Positions 53,898-63,070 are shown, numbered from the stretch's first letter. The stretch: DNA of 64,000 nucleotides from Flavobacteriales bacterium UBA4422 (GCA_002389645.1 DGQE01000031.1:134574-198573), one strand, 5' to 3'. The notes: generated from the sequence alone by a model not told the origin. A program made the numbers and translations.

Positions 53898-55166
53898 ATG
53901 GTTGAGGATTTTTTGCATTTCGTTTGGGAGCATAAATTGTTCAATTTAAATGAGTTGAAAACAGTCGAAGGTGAACATGTTACTATCCATTTTTCTGGAT
54001 CTCACAACCATAGTTCTGGGCCTGATTTTTCCGAAGCACAAATCACAATAGGTGATACCAAATGGGTTGGGTCGGTAGAAATTCATCTTAAGTCAAGTGA
54101 TTGGTTAAAACACGGACACTCTGGTGATTCAGCTTATAATAATGTTGTTTTACATGTTGTCTTTGAAGATGATCACGAAATACTAAATGATGAGCAACAA
54201 AAGATTCCGACTGTTGAACTTAAGGGAAGAATAAGTGCGCATGTTATTAAAAACTACGAGACTTTAAAACGCAGTAGATCTAAAATCCCGTGTGAAAACA
54301 GCATTGCTGACTTCAGCGCTATAACTCGTTCAGCTTGGCTAAGCAGAATGATAGTTGAAAGACTTGAGAGAAAAACCAATGATGTTGAATTAATATTCAA
54401 TCAATCCGGTCAGAATTGGCAGCAGACATATTACAGTCTTGTAGCAGCGTGTTTAGGGCAGAATAATAATAAGCTTCCTATGTTGGAGCTAACGCGAAAG
54501 CTGCCCCACAACATCATTTCTAAGCAAGCAGATGATACCGAAAGAACTGAGGCGTTAATGCTGGGAGTTGCAGGATTTCTGAAGGGTGATTTCAATGTTG
54601 ATTATGTTTCAAAGCTTCAAAGTGAATATAGTTTTCAAAAGAAGAAAAACTCCTTAACAGAAGTTTCTCAAGTATGGAAAACAGGAAGAATAAGACCAGA
54701 GAATGCGCCTATTCGAAGAGTAGCTCAATTATCTGCAATGACTGAATACATAGCAATAGCGATGAGTGATTTACTATCAAAAGGGAGTTTTCAGTGGGAT
54801 GATGTAAATCTTAATCTTAGTGATTTTTGGAGAGGCTATTATTCCTTTAGCGTGAAATCTTCTAGAATGCTCAATACTAATATTTCTAAATCTTTGAGTG
54901 ATTTAATCGCGATTAACGGGCATGCACCATTTTTATTCTTTTACGGACAAAAAACTGGTGAGCAAGAACTAAAGGATAAAGCATTGAATATGCTTGAGTC
55001 TTTCAAGCCAGAAACGAATAAAATATTACGATTGTGGAAGGATATAGGAGTAGATGCTCATAATGCGTTAGACTCTCAAGCGCTTATCGAACTTGAACGG
55101 CAGTATTATACTCATAAAAAATGCGTAATTTGCACCCTTGGAAAATCGATAATTTCCTCCCTATGA
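53898..55166 (+). CDS. DUF2851-family protein
   Basis: A 422-residue cytoplasmic protein of unknown function, found mainly in Bacteroidota. The start VEDFLHFVWEHKLFN and the segment HSSGPDFSEAQITIGDTKWVGSVEIHLKSSDW (about 36-67) are the family core; the second half is helical. A metal- or nucleic-acid-binding role has not been shown, to my knowledge. It is ten bases behind pyrF and overlaps the PspC gene by four bases, in a tight five-gene group. Confidence 0.85.
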   Translation: MVEDFLHFVWEHKLFNLNELKTVEGEHVTIHFSGSHNHSSGPDFSEAQITIGDTKWVGSVEIHLKSSDWLKHGHSGDSAYNNVVLHVVFEDDHEILNDEQQKIPTVELKGRISAHVIKNYETLKRSRSKIPCENSIADFSAITRSAWLSRMIVERLERKTNDVELIFNQSGQNWQQTYYSLVAACLGQNNNKLPMLELTRKLPHNIISKQADDTERTEALMLGVAGFLKGDFNVDYVSKLQSEYSFQKKKNSLTEVSQVWKTGRIRPENAPIRRVAQLSAMTEYIAIAMSDLLSKGSFQWDDVNLNLSDFWRGYYSFSVKSSRMLNTNISKSLSDLIAINGHAPFLFFYGQKTGEQELKDKALNMLESFKPETNKILRLWKDIGVDAHNALDSQALIELERQYYTHKKCVICTLGKSIISSL

Positions 55167-55384
55167 AAGATCAATTTCAATCATTTTTAGAAAAGAATGC
55201 TTTTGGCGTTTGCGAGTGGCTAGGCGAAAAATGGGGTATCAAATCGTCTAGAATCCGTATGTATTTTATATATGTTTCTTTTCTAACATTTGGATCTCCG
55301 GTTATCATCTATTTCGTTCTGTTGTTTTGGGTTGAACAAAAAGACTATCTGCGTTCTAAGAAGCCCACTATTTGGGATTTTTAA
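55163..55384 (+). CDS. PspC-domain small membrane protein
   Basis: A 73-residue protein. ATG 55163 overlaps the DUF2851 stop (ATGA), so an in-frame ATG at 55121 inside the previous gene is rejected. FGVCEWLGEKWGIKSSRIRMYFIY (about 13-36) and a membrane helix VSFLTFGSPVIIYFVLLFWV match the PspC domain, a stress-response membrane module. Bacteroidota carry lone PspC proteins like this; no PspA or PspB is near. The role here is unknown. Confidence 0.83.
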   Translation: MKDQFQSFLEKNAFGVCEWLGEKWGIKSSRIRMYFIYVSFLTFGSPVIIYFVLLFWVEQKDYLRSKKPTIWDF

Positions 55385-55401
55385 TCTCGAAATCGACCTA
55401 G

Positions 55402-56433
55402 GTGAAGCTTCTACTCAGTTTTAAATATTTTAAGGAGATTTATTATGCCATCGCATTCTTGATGGCTGTTTTACTAGTCGGTACAATTGGTTATATCTAC
55501 CTTGAGGATTATTCTTGGATGGATGCTTTTTACATGACGGTAATTACTGTTTCTACTGTCGGCTTTGGCGAGATTAGTCCACTTCATCCAATGGGTAAGT
55601 TATTTACCTCATTATTGATCATTACTACCTTCGGTACATTTGCGTACGTAATTAGCATGATTACGCGATATTTGATTTCAGGCCAATATAAAGTCTATTA
55701 CAAAACCTTTCAAGTGAACAATCAACTAGAAAAATTATCAAATCACGTCATGATCTGTGGCTATGGCCGAAACGGCCGTCAAGCGGTTAAAACTTTTCAA
55801 GCACACGGGGTTCCGTTTGTAGTAATCGAGAATGAATTGGATTTGGTACATAAAATTAGAGAAGAAGATCCTGGAGTTTTGGTGATTGAAGGTGATGCTA
55901 CTGATGATTCTGTCATTATTAAAGCTGGAATTAATCGAGCCGTTGCGCTTATAACCACTCTACCCAAAGATGCCGATAACCTTTTTGTTGTTCTTACTGC
56001 GAGAGATATAAACAAGAATTTAAACATTATCTCACGAGCTAGTGATGATAGAAGTGAGCATAAATTAAGAATAGCTGGAGCCAATAATGTGATTCTTCCT
56101 GATAAGGTTGGTGGAGCGCACATGGCATCTTTAGTAACTAGTCCTGACTTAGTGCAGTTCCTTGATCAAATTTCCATGTTGGGTGAAGATGAAACAACAT
56201 TGGTTGAGATTCAATTTAAAAATTTGCCTGCTGACTTTGAGCACAAGTCTATTCTGGAATTGGAGAAAAGATACCAAACAGGCGCTAGAATTATTGGGTT
56301 TAAAACACCTGAGAATAAAATTATTGTAAATCCGTCACCCGAAACAGAGTTGGTGCCCAAGTCAAAGTTATTTGTCTTAGGAAATACCGATCAAATTGTC
56401 AAGCTAAAAGAAGCTTTACATATCGATGACTAA
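55402..56433 (+). CDS. Potassium channel with TrkA-N (RCK) domain
   Basis: A 343-residue two-helix channel. Helices lie at about 10-32 and 62-88, with the pore loop and selectivity filter TVSTVGFGE (about 46-54) between them. The cytoplasmic RCK part has the Rossmann motif MICGYGRNGRQA and DATDDSVIIKAGI, and a TrkA-C-like C-terminus. It is built like MthK/Kch-type K+ channels gated by ligand or redox state. GTG 55402 is the start. It overlaps the next gene by eight bases. Confidence 0.93.
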   Translation: MKLLLSFKYFKEIYYAIAFLMAVLLVGTIGYIYLEDYSWMDAFYMTVITVSTVGFGEISPLHPMGKLFTSLLIITTFGTFAYVISMITRYLISGQYKVYYKTFQVNNQLEKLSNHVMICGYGRNGRQAVKTFQAHGVPFVVIENELDLVHKIREEDPGVLVIEGDATDDSVIIKAGINRAVALITTLPKDADNLFVVLTARDINKNLNIISRASDDRSEHKLRIAGANNVILPDKVGGAHMASLVTSPDLVQFLDQISMLGEDETTLVEIQFKNLPADFEHKSILELEKRYQTGARIIGFKTPENKIIVNPSPETELVPKSKLFVLGNTDQIVKLKEALHIDD

Positions 56434-57304
56434 CCGTGTTCTCATAACGGGAGCTACTGGTTTAATAGGAAGAGGGGTTTATTCAGAGCTGGGCACAGAA
56501 CACGAGGTAATTCTGACAGCGCGAAAAATTTCAAACCTTTCACCTAACGATTTTCATCCATACGATTTAAGTAAAGTCGATGGTATAGTGAATTTCCTTG
56601 ATCGCCTTAAACCACAAGTTATTGTCCATACAGCTGCTGTAACTTCTATTGATGAAGTTGCTCAAAACCTTGATTATGCGAACCTTTTAAATATTGAAGC
56701 AACAAGAGAAATAGCGAAGTGGTGCGAAGAAAATAATGTAAGGATGATTCATTTTTCATCAGACTTTGTGTTTAATGGACTTAAAACAAACTATCAAGAG
56801 TTGGATTTGGCTAACCCAATAAGCTCTTATGGAAAAACAAAGCTTTTAAGCGAACAAGCAGTTCAGTCCATCTTGCGAAATCATTTAATAATAAGACCGA
56901 TATTAGTTTATGGATACTTTGATGGTCTCGCAAGGATGAATTTTCCTTTATTGGTTTTGTCCAATCTTAGGTCAGGCAAAAAGATGGAGATCACTGAGGA
57001 TCAATTAAGAATGCCAACTCATGTGTCTGATGTTTCTGAAATTGTCAATAAGACATTGTTTTCAGAAGAAACAGGATTGCTTCATATCGCTGGCTCCGAG
57101 CTGCTGAGTGTTTACGATTTTGCTTTAAAGATTGCGGACCATTTTCAGTTAGATAAGTCTTTGATGATGCCTGTTAAGACTCATTCAGCAAATAGAGATG
57201 AAAGTAGACCTTTGATTAGTGGGTTCGATCTGCAAAGAGCTAAATCTCTATTTGGATATCATCCAAAAACAATTGAAGAAGGTCTCCGGTTTCTAGCTAT
57301 TTAA
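56426..57304 (+). CDS. SDR-family NAD-dependent epimerase / RmlD-like reductase
   Basis: A 292-residue Rossmann-fold enzyme of the extended SDR kind. VLITGATGLIGRGVYSEL (3-20) holds the G-x-x-G-x-x-G loop. SDFVFNG and YGKTKLLSEQ contain the catalytic Ser/Thr-Asp and YxxxK (about 139-143). DFHPYDLSK and VHTAAVTSID resemble dTDP-4-dehydrorhamnose reductase, but no rhamnose-sugar genes are near, so the substrate is open. It starts inside the K+ channel gene and ends two bases before the symporter leader. Confidence 0.85.
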   Translation: MTNRVLITGATGLIGRGVYSELGTEHEVILTARKISNLSPNDFHPYDLSKVDGIVNFLDRLKPQVIVHTAAVTSIDEVAQNLDYANLLNIEATREIAKWCEENNVRMIHFSSDFVFNGLKTNYQELDLANPISSYGKTKLLSEQAVQSILRNHLIIRPILVYGYFDGLARMNFPLLVLSNLRSGKKMEITEDQLRMPTHVSDVSEIVNKTLFSEETGLLHIAGSELLSVYDFALKIADHFQLDKSLMMPVKTHSANRDESRPLISGFDLQRAKSLFGYHPKTIEEGLRFLAI

Positions 57305-57334
57305 TCTTGATAGTAGTTCCTTCAGTCAGATTCA

Positions 57335-57342
57335 TATATTTG
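57335..57342 (+). promoter_or_regulatory. -7 box for the alanine/sodium symporter gene
   Basis: TATATTTG matches TAnnTTTG exactly, 21 bases before ATG 57364. A TTG upstream is at a long 25-base spacer. Confidence 0.45.
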
Positions 57343-57363
57343 GGGCTTACGCAAACACTTTTT

Positions 57364-58920
57364 ATGAAAAAACTCAGCAAATTCTTTTTGTTTTTGGTCT
57401 TGACGTTGTCATCATTTTCTGCTTTCTCCCAAGAAACTGTCAGAACGGTTGATGATAGAATAAACGATTTCATGGAACCGATAACTTCAGTTCTTATGGA
57501 AGTGATATTCTTTTCTATTCCCATTGGAGATATGTCGATTCCATTTGTGTTGATTTGGCTGATTCTAGGGGCTTTGTTCTTTACGGTTTACATGAAGTTT
57601 ATTAATGTCAGGGGGTTTAAGCATGCTATAGAAGTGGTAAGCGGAAAGTACGATAACCCTGATGATAGTGGTGAGGTTTCCCATTTTCAAGCATTGACCG
57701 CGGCTCTTTCTGGTACGGTTGGAGTTGGAAATATTGCTGGTGTAGCAATTGCGGTATCACTTGGTGGACCAGGCGCTACCTTGTGGATGATTGCTGCAGG
57801 TTTGATTGGGATGTCTTCAAAATTTGTCGAGTGTACTCTTGGATTGAAATATCGTCAAAAACATGAAGATGGCAGTGTGTCAGGTGGGCCAATGTACTAT
57901 TTGAGCAATGGACTAGCTAAGCAAGGTAAAACGAAATTAGGAAAGGTGTTAGCTGTAATCTTCTCAATTGCTTGTATTGGAGGTTCTTTTGGCGGCGGTA
58001 ATATGGTCCAAATAAATCAAGCCACTCAGCAGCTAATTGAGGTTACTGGAGGTGAATCAAGTATGTTCTTTGAGAGGGGATGGATTTTTGGTTTAATAAT
58101 GGCGCTTATTGTTGGCGCGATAATTATTGGCGGAATTAAGAGTATTGCTAAGGTTACGGATAAGGTAGTTCCTTTTATGGTGGCCATTTATGTTGTGGCT
58201 GCAATTGTGGTTATCGGGATGAATATTAGCCACATTGGCTGGGCTTTTCAGCAGATAATTGGTGGAGCTTTTAGTCCTGACGCTATGTATGGAGGCTTTG
58301 TTGGGGTATTAGTACTTGGCTTTAAAAGAGCGGCTTTTTCCAATGAAGCTGGAATTGGTTCGGCATCTATTGCACATTCTGCTGCCAAAACTGATGAGCC
58401 AGTGAGTGAGGGGATTGTTGCCCTGCTTGAGCCTTTTATAGATACAGTTGTTATTTGTACAATGACTGCTTTAGTAATCATTTTTGCAGATTACGGTAGT
58501 TTTACTCAGGAAGAGGCTCTTCTTTCTGCATCAACTGGAGGTACAGCAGCAGGAATTGGTTTGACATCATCAGCATTCGCGCAATCTATAAGTTGGTTTC
58601 CGGTTGTGTTAAGTGTTGCTGTTATTCTATTTGCTCTATCTACTATGATTAGTTGGAGCTACTATGGAATCAAGGCTTGGTCATATCTATTTGGAAATAG
58701 TAAAATGGCTATCACTGCCTATAAGGTTCTTTTTTGTTTGCTTGTTATAGTCGGTGCAGCAATTAGCGCAAATCAAGTTTTTGATTTTGGTGATGCTATG
58801 ATTTTTGCCATGGCCTTTCCTAATGTGCTTGGTCTTTACTTTTTATCCGGAGAAGTCAGAAAGGATCTTGCTGATTACTTCAAGAGGATTAAGTCGGGTG
58901 AGATAAAGGCATATAAATAA
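57364..58920 (+). CDS. Alanine/sodium symporter (AGCS family)
   Basis: A 518-residue inner-membrane transporter that imports alanine or glycine with Na+. I use ATG 57364 (MKKLSKFFLFLVLTL) because it begins with a signal-like helix and lies after the promoter box; an earlier start at 57307 would sit before the box. About ten to eleven helices are visible. AGCS signatures are ALSGTVGVGNIAGVAIAV, GGPMYYLSNGL, and KRAAFSNEAGIGSASIAHSA. The N-terminal SAFSQETVRTVDD segment is an unusual periplasmic extension. The ComEA-like remnant follows in six bases. Confidence 0.93.
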   Translation: MKKLSKFFLFLVLTLSSFSAFSQETVRTVDDRINDFMEPITSVLMEVIFFSIPIGDMSIPFVLIWLILGALFFTVYMKFINVRGFKHAIEVVSGKYDNPDDSGEVSHFQALTAALSGTVGVGNIAGVAIAVSLGGPGATLWMIAAGLIGMSSKFVECTLGLKYRQKHEDGSVSGGPMYYLSNGLAKQGKTKLGKVLAVIFSIACIGGSFGGGNMVQINQATQQLIEVTGGESSMFFERGWIFGLIMALIVGAIIIGGIKSIAKVTDKVVPFMVAIYVVAAIVVIGMNISHIGWAFQQIIGGAFSPDAMYGGFVGVLVLGFKRAAFSNEAGIGSASIAHSAAKTDEPVSEGIVALLEPFIDTVVICTMTALVIIFADYGSFTQEEALLSASTGGTAAGIGLTSSAFAQSISWFPVVLSVAVILFALSTMISWSYYGIKAWSYLFGNSKMAITAYKVLFCLLVIVGAAISANQVFDFGDAMIFAMAFPNVLGLYFLSGEVRKDLADYFKRIKSGEIKAYK

Positions 58921-58926
58921 TTTTGA

Positions 58927-59867
58927 ATGATTTGGAGACGAATAGTACGCGATTACTTCACTTTTAATAAGCGAGAAGCCCGCGGTGCTTATTCTCTAAT
59001 CGTTTTATTACTTGTCCTCTCAGGTATTCATTTGCTTGTAAGGTTCTCCCCACCTACTCATCAAAGTGTTACTGATGAAGAAATCACTGCTTTCAAAGCA
59101 TTAGCTAAATCTTTTGAATATGGAAAACTTCATGATGATTTCGTGAACAGCACTTCATTGAGTCCATCAACAGATAAAGCTGGTACCATTGAATGGCGTC
59201 AATTTGATCCGAATAAGGCTGACTCTCAAGAACTAGTAAACTAGGGTTAAAGCCTTGGATTGCTGAGCGAGTGATTAACTACAGAGAAAAGGTGAAACCA
59301 TATTCAAGTGTAAATGATCTTAAAGCTATTTATGATATTGACACCAATTGGCTAAGTCAAGCATTACCTTTTATAAAGATCGATTCTCAATACGTTGAGT
59401 TCACTTATGATGAAGAGTTAAGTTTTCGTCAAGATAAGATTCAGCGAAAAGGTGATTCGTCTAAGACCGTTATTGTTGATCTTAATTCGGCTGATACGAT
59501 AGAACTCAAATCCATTCCAGGTATTGGCTCTTTTTATGCCAGGCAAATTGTGGAGCTTAGAGAGAGATATAGAGGTTTTCGGTCTTTTGATCAGTTGTTA
59601 GACTTATATAAAGTGAGTGATGAGACGTTAACTCTTCTTTCTGAAAAGTCGACAATAGATACCTCTGCAGTGCGAAAAATTGATTTAAATACATGCACAA
59701 TTGAAGAGCTAGGTCGACACCCTTATTTATCTTGGAAACAAGCACGCATAATAATAGCATACAGAGACCAGCACGACAATTTTACTAGTGTTAAGGAAAT
59801 ATTGAGAACAGATGTGATTTCCGATTCGGTTTATCTTAAAATTGCACCCTATTTAGAGGTTAAATGA
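58927..59867 (+). pseudogene. ComEA-like helix-hairpin-helix protein broken by a one-base frameshift
   Basis: The first frame runs from ATG 58927 to a TAG at 59242, giving a membrane helix (about 22-40) and FDPNKADSQELV. The next frame continues KLGLKPWIAERVINY without loss and on to 59867. Adding one A to the AAA at 59238-59240 restores a 313-residue protein with three HhH modules; the length arithmetic fits exactly one lost base. Full-length relatives act in DNA uptake or are annotated helix-hairpin-helix proteins. A sequencing error is possible. It overlaps apt by four bases. Confidence 0.85.
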
Positions 59868-60394
59868 ACTTAGCATTTCGAATCACTGACTTAATCCGAA
59901 CAATCCCTGATTTTCCAAAACCGGGCATTCAGTTCAAAGACATAACCCCGTTATTGTCAGATCCGATTTTGTGCGCTGATATAGCTGATGCATTGGTTGA
60001 TCCTTTCAAGGATAAGTCCGTTGATGTCATTGCAGGTGTTGAGAGCAGAGGGTTTATTTTTGGTTTAATGATGGCCCAAAGGCTTCAATGTGGGTTTGCG
60101 TTGATTAGAAAAAAAGGAAAGTTACCGGGTAAGACCATTCATCTTGAATATGATTTGGAATACGGTTCTGCGGTAATTGAAATGCATGAAGACGCAATTA
60201 AATCAGATCAGAATGTTTTGATACATGATGATTTACTAGCTACAGGAGGGACTGCAGTAGCTGCATCAAAACTTCTTGGCTTAGGGCAAGCTAATATTGT
60301 TGGCTATAGCTTTGTCGTTGAACTTGGTTTTCTGGGTGGTAGCAAAAATCTTCAACCTTATTCGAACAATATTGTTTCACTTTTAAGATATTGA
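59864..60394 (+). CDS. apt: Adenine phosphoribosyltransferase
   Basis: Salvages adenine to AMP with PRPP. Its 176 residues are the normal length. IPDFPKPGIQFKDITPLL (about 14-31) is the start signature; GVESRGFIFG binds the base and VLIHDDLLATGGTAVAA (about 117-133) is the PRPP loop. ATGA at the end of the ComEA-like gene overlaps its start. It stands three bases before the acyl-CoA dehydrogenase gene. Confidence 0.97.
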   Translation: MNLAFRITDLIRTIPDFPKPGIQFKDITPLLSDPILCADIADALVDPFKDKSVDVIAGVESRGFIFGLMMAQRLQCGFALIRKKGKLPGKTIHLEYDLEYGSAVIEMHEDAIKSDQNVLIHDDLLATGGTAVAASKLLGLGQANIVGYSFVVELGFLGGSKNLQPYSNNIVSLLRY

Positions 60395-60397
60395 TAT

Positions 60398-61537
60398 ATG
60401 AACTTTGAACATTACGAAAATCAGGAAATGATTACCCAGATGGTGAGGGATTTCGCTGAAAAAGAAATTCGTCCTCACGTCATGGAGTGGGATGAAAAGC
60501 AGTTTTTCCCAGTGGACCTTTTCAAAAAAATGGGTGAGCTTGGAATGATGGGGGTATTCGTACCAGAGCAATATGGAGGTGCGGGATTTGGGTATTTTGA
60601 GTATTACACCATCGTAAGCGAAATCGCAAAAGTTTGTGGTTCAATTGGCCTTAGTGTTGCAGCGCATAACTCACTTTGTACCAATCATATACTAATGTTC
60701 GGAAATGACGAGCAGCGCAATAAATGGCTTCCTAAATTGGCAACGGCTGAGTGGATCGGTGCTTGGGGGCTTACTGAGACAGGCACAGGCTCTGATGCTG
60801 GAGGAATGAATACAACGGCTGTTAAAGATGGAGATCATTGGGTGCTTAATGGAAGTAAAAACTTCATTACACATGCTATTAGTGGTGATGTCGCTGTCGT
60901 GATCGTAAGAACGGGTGAAAAAGGAGACTCGCATGGTATGTCAGCCTTTGTGATTGACAAAGGAACTCCTGGTTTTAGCGGAGGTAAGAAAGAAGATAAG
61001 TTAGGCATGCGTGCTTCAGAAACTGCAGGTTTATTTTTTGATAATTGCCGAGTGCCCAACGAGAATATGTTGGGGCAAGAAGGCGATGGTTTTATTCAAG
61101 CAATGAAGGTTTTGGATGGAGGCAGAATTTCCATAGCAGCTCTTTCGGTGGGAATTGCAAAAGGTGCTTTAGATGCATCTATTAAATACTCGAATGAACG
61201 AGAGCAGTTTGGGAAGCCAATTTCTAAGTTTCAAGCTATTGCTTTTAAGTTGGCCGATATGGCTACAGAAATAGAAGCGGCTGAGTTATTGACTCTACAG
61301 GCAGCTGATATGAAGAATCGTGGTCTCAATATGACCAAAGAATCTGCGTTTGCTAAGTACTATGCTTCAGAGGTTTCTGTTCGTTGTGCGAATGAAGCAG
61401 TTCAGATTTTTGGTGGGTATGGCTTTACTAAAGACTTCCCAGCGGAAAAATATTATAGGGATTGCAAGCTCTGCACGATAGGCGAAGGCACCTCAGAAAT
61501 TCAAAAGCTAGTTATTTCGCGTGAAATATTAAAATAG
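60398..61537 (+). CDS. Acyl-CoA dehydrogenase
   Basis: An FAD enzyme that introduces the 2,3-double bond in acyl-CoA during beta-oxidation or branched-chain amino-acid breakdown. Its 379 residues are typical. WGLTETGTGSDAGGM and NGSKNFITHA (FAD/substrate loops, about 128-160) and the C-terminal IFGGYGFTKDFPAEKYYRD are family signatures. GEGTSEIQKLVISRE closes the protein; the exact catalytic base and chain length are uncertain. It may share a transcript with apt. A gap of 54 bases with a promoter precedes rpsU. Confidence 0.94.
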   Translation: MNFEHYENQEMITQMVRDFAEKEIRPHVMEWDEKQFFPVDLFKKMGELGMMGVFVPEQYGGAGFGYFEYYTIVSEIAKVCGSIGLSVAAHNSLCTNHILMFGNDEQRNKWLPKLATAEWIGAWGLTETGTGSDAGGMNTTAVKDGDHWVLNGSKNFITHAISGDVAVVIVRTGEKGDSHGMSAFVIDKGTPGFSGGKKEDKLGMRASETAGLFFDNCRVPNENMLGQEGDGFIQAMKVLDGGRISIAALSVGIAKGALDASIKYSNEREQFGKPISKFQAIAFKLADMATEIEAAELLTLQAADMKNRGLNMTKESAFAKYYASEVSVRCANEAVQIFGGYGFTKDFPAEKYYRDCKLCTIGEGTSEIQKLVISREILK

Positions 61538-61568
61538 TTGTTGTAGTTGTATTTTATTTATAAATTCG
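61538..61568 (+). promoter_or_regulatory. Promoter of rpsU
   Basis: TTG (61538-61540), a 20-base spacer and TAAATTCG (61561-61568), one base off TAnnTTTG. The ATG at 61592 lies 23 bases on. Confidence 0.45.
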
Positions 61569-61591
61569 CGCCCTCAATTTAAGAAGATAGT

Positions 61592-61783
61592 ATGTTAATT
61601 ATTCCAGTAAAAGAAGGTGAGTCTATTGAAAAGGCTCTTAAGAAGTACAAGAAGAAATTCGAAAGAACTGGCACGATGAAGCAGTTGCGAAAGCGCCAGA
61701 AGTTTACGAAGCCTTCAGTGGAAAATCGTGAGCAACGTCTGAAAGCTATCTATAAGAACGAAAAATACGGATCTCAAGACTAG
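61592..61783 (+). CDS. rpsU: 30S ribosomal protein bS21
   Basis: A 63-residue basic ribosomal protein near the anti-Shine-Dalgarno end of 16S rRNA. VKEGESIEKALKKYKKKFE (about 5-23) is the family start and LRKRQKFTKPSVENREQ follows. It has its own promoter and terminator. Upstream of the ATG the sequence is AAGAAGATAGT, only a weak Shine-Dalgarno match. Position before xerC and hpf agrees with many Bacteroidota genomes. Confidence 0.97.
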   Translation: MLIIPVKEGESIEKALKKYKKKFERTGTMKQLRKRQKFTKPSVENREQRLKAIYKNEKYGSQD

Positions 61784-61806
61784 ATCAAATAATCATATTT
61801 TATATT

Positions 61807-61836
61807 AAATCCATCTCATTTAGGGATGGATTTTTT
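61807..61836 (+). terminator. rpsU terminator
   Basis: AAATCCATC (61807-61815) pairs with GATGGATTT (61825-61833) over a nine-base loop; the stem ends in a T run of six. Confidence 0.85.
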
Positions 61837-61869
61837 ATTTTACACAAGTTTCAAATTCAATAGTTACTT

Positions 61870-62760
61870 GTGAAAGACCATATTTTCAAATTCCTAGACT
61901 ATCTTACTTTTCAAAAGCGTTACAGTAAACATACTATCACGGCTTATCGCAATGACCTTATCACCTTTGTTGATTACGTCCAAGTGTTTTTTGAGATTGA
62001 CGAAATTCAAGCTATCACGAGAAGAATGGTCAGCTCATTTATAGCTGATTTGGCTGAGTCTGGTATTTCTTCCAGATCAATTAATAGAAAGCTTAGCTCT
62101 ATTCAATCCTTTTTTAGTTTCTTGATAAAAGAAGGCATACAGGAGTCCAATCCAGCAAAGAGTGTTCAGCGTCCAAAAACATCATCACATCTACCAAGTG
62201 TTATGCGCAGCGAGCAAATCGAGCAGCTGTTCGATCCAGAACAGTTCAGTAAAGACTTGCAAGGGAAGAGAGACTATGCGTTATTGAGTGTTCTTTATGC
62301 ATGCGGACTGAGAAGAGATGAGTTGATCAATCTTAAAATTTCAGATATAGATTTTCATGTTGGTCAGCTCAAAGTTTTGGGTAAAAGGAATAAAGAGCGT
62401 ATAGTTCCCATTGCACCTCAATTAGCTCAAGTCCTTACAAATTATATTGAAGAAAGGAAAGCTTTAGAAACCTCTGAACCTTATCTCTTTTTAACAAGCA
62501 AGGCACAAAAAATCTATCCATCCCTTGTTTATGATATTGTAAAAAATTACCTTTCGAAGGTGACTACAATGAAAAAAAGAAGTCCTCACGTGCTTAGACA
62601 CACATTTGCTACACACTTGCTCAATGAAGGAGCCAATTTGCAGTCCATTAAAGAACTTCTTGGTCATGCCAGTTTAGCGACAACTCAAGTGTATACGCAT
62701 ACCTCCTTAGAGAAATTAAAAGACGTTTATAATCAAGCTCACCCAAGGAGCAAAAAATGA
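61870..62760 (+). CDS. xerC: Tyrosine recombinase, XerC/XerD type
   Basis: A 296-residue site-specific recombinase of the kind that resolves chromosome dimers at dif. The SAM-like N-terminal domain (1-95; YRNDLITFVDYVQ) is followed by the catalytic domain. Catalytic residues are Arg in CGLRRDELINL (about 155), Lys in LGKRNKERIVP, H-x-x-R in HVLRHTFATHLL, and the nucleophile Tyr in TTQVYTHTS (about 280). GTG 61870 is the start. It is a housekeeping recombinase, not a mobile-element integrase, by context. XerC versus XerD cannot be settled from sequence alone. ftsK is in the same window. Confidence 0.88.
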   Translation: MKDHIFKFLDYLTFQKRYSKHTITAYRNDLITFVDYVQVFFEIDEIQAITRRMVSSFIADLAESGISSRSINRKLSSIQSFFSFLIKEGIQESNPAKSVQRPKTSSHLPSVMRSEQIEQLFDPEQFSKDLQGKRDYALLSVLYACGLRRDELINLKISDIDFHVGQLKVLGKRNKERIVPIAPQLAQVLTNYIEERKALETSEPYLFLTSKAQKIYPSLVYDIVKNYLSKVTTMKKRSPHVLRHTFATHLLNEGANLQSIKELLGHASLATTQVYTHTSLEKLKDVYNQAHPRSKK

Positions 62761-62767
62761 AATTATT

Positions 62768-63070
62768 ATGGAAATAAAAGTTCATTCAATTCACTTTGAT
62801 GCGGATCAAAAACTAATAGAGTTTATTCAGCAGCGAGTTAATAAATTAGATCAGTTTTATTGCGATATTATATCTAGTGAAATCTATTTAAGGATAGATA
62901 AGAATAGCGTTGAAGGAAATAAAGTGGCAGAAATTAGATTGAATACACCGGGTAAAGAAATGTTTGCTAAAAAGCAATGCAAAAGTTTTGAGGAGGCAAC
63001 TGACTCAGCAGCAGAGGCGTTAAGGCGTCAAGTAAGGAGGAAAAAGGGTAAACTACAGCAGGTTTATTAG
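62768..63070 (+). CDS. hpf: Ribosome hibernation-promoting factor / RaiA-family protein
   Basis: A 100-residue factor that stabilises inactive ribosomes. MEIKVHSIHFDADQKLIEFI and VEGNKVAEIRLNTPGKEMFAKK match the S30AE domain; the short tail shows it is the short form without the dimerisation domain. It begins seven bases behind xerC. A hairpin terminator and the tRNA-tuf cluster follow. Confidence 0.93.
   Translation: MEIKVHSIHFDADQKLIEFIQQRVNKLDQFYCDIISSEIYLRIDKNSVEGNKVAEIRLNTPGKEMFAKKQCKSFEEATDSAAEALRRQVRRKKGKLQQVY

Noticed and set aside
57307..57363. Upstream start at 57307 for the symporter
   Set aside because: It precedes the TATATTTG box and adds a non-conserved leader; ATG 57364 begins a membrane or signal helix.
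61870..62760. The tyrosine recombinase as part of a mobile element
   Set aside because: It sits among rpsU, hpf, tRNAs and tuf, with no attachment repeats or phage genes nearby; a housekeeping Xer role is more likely.
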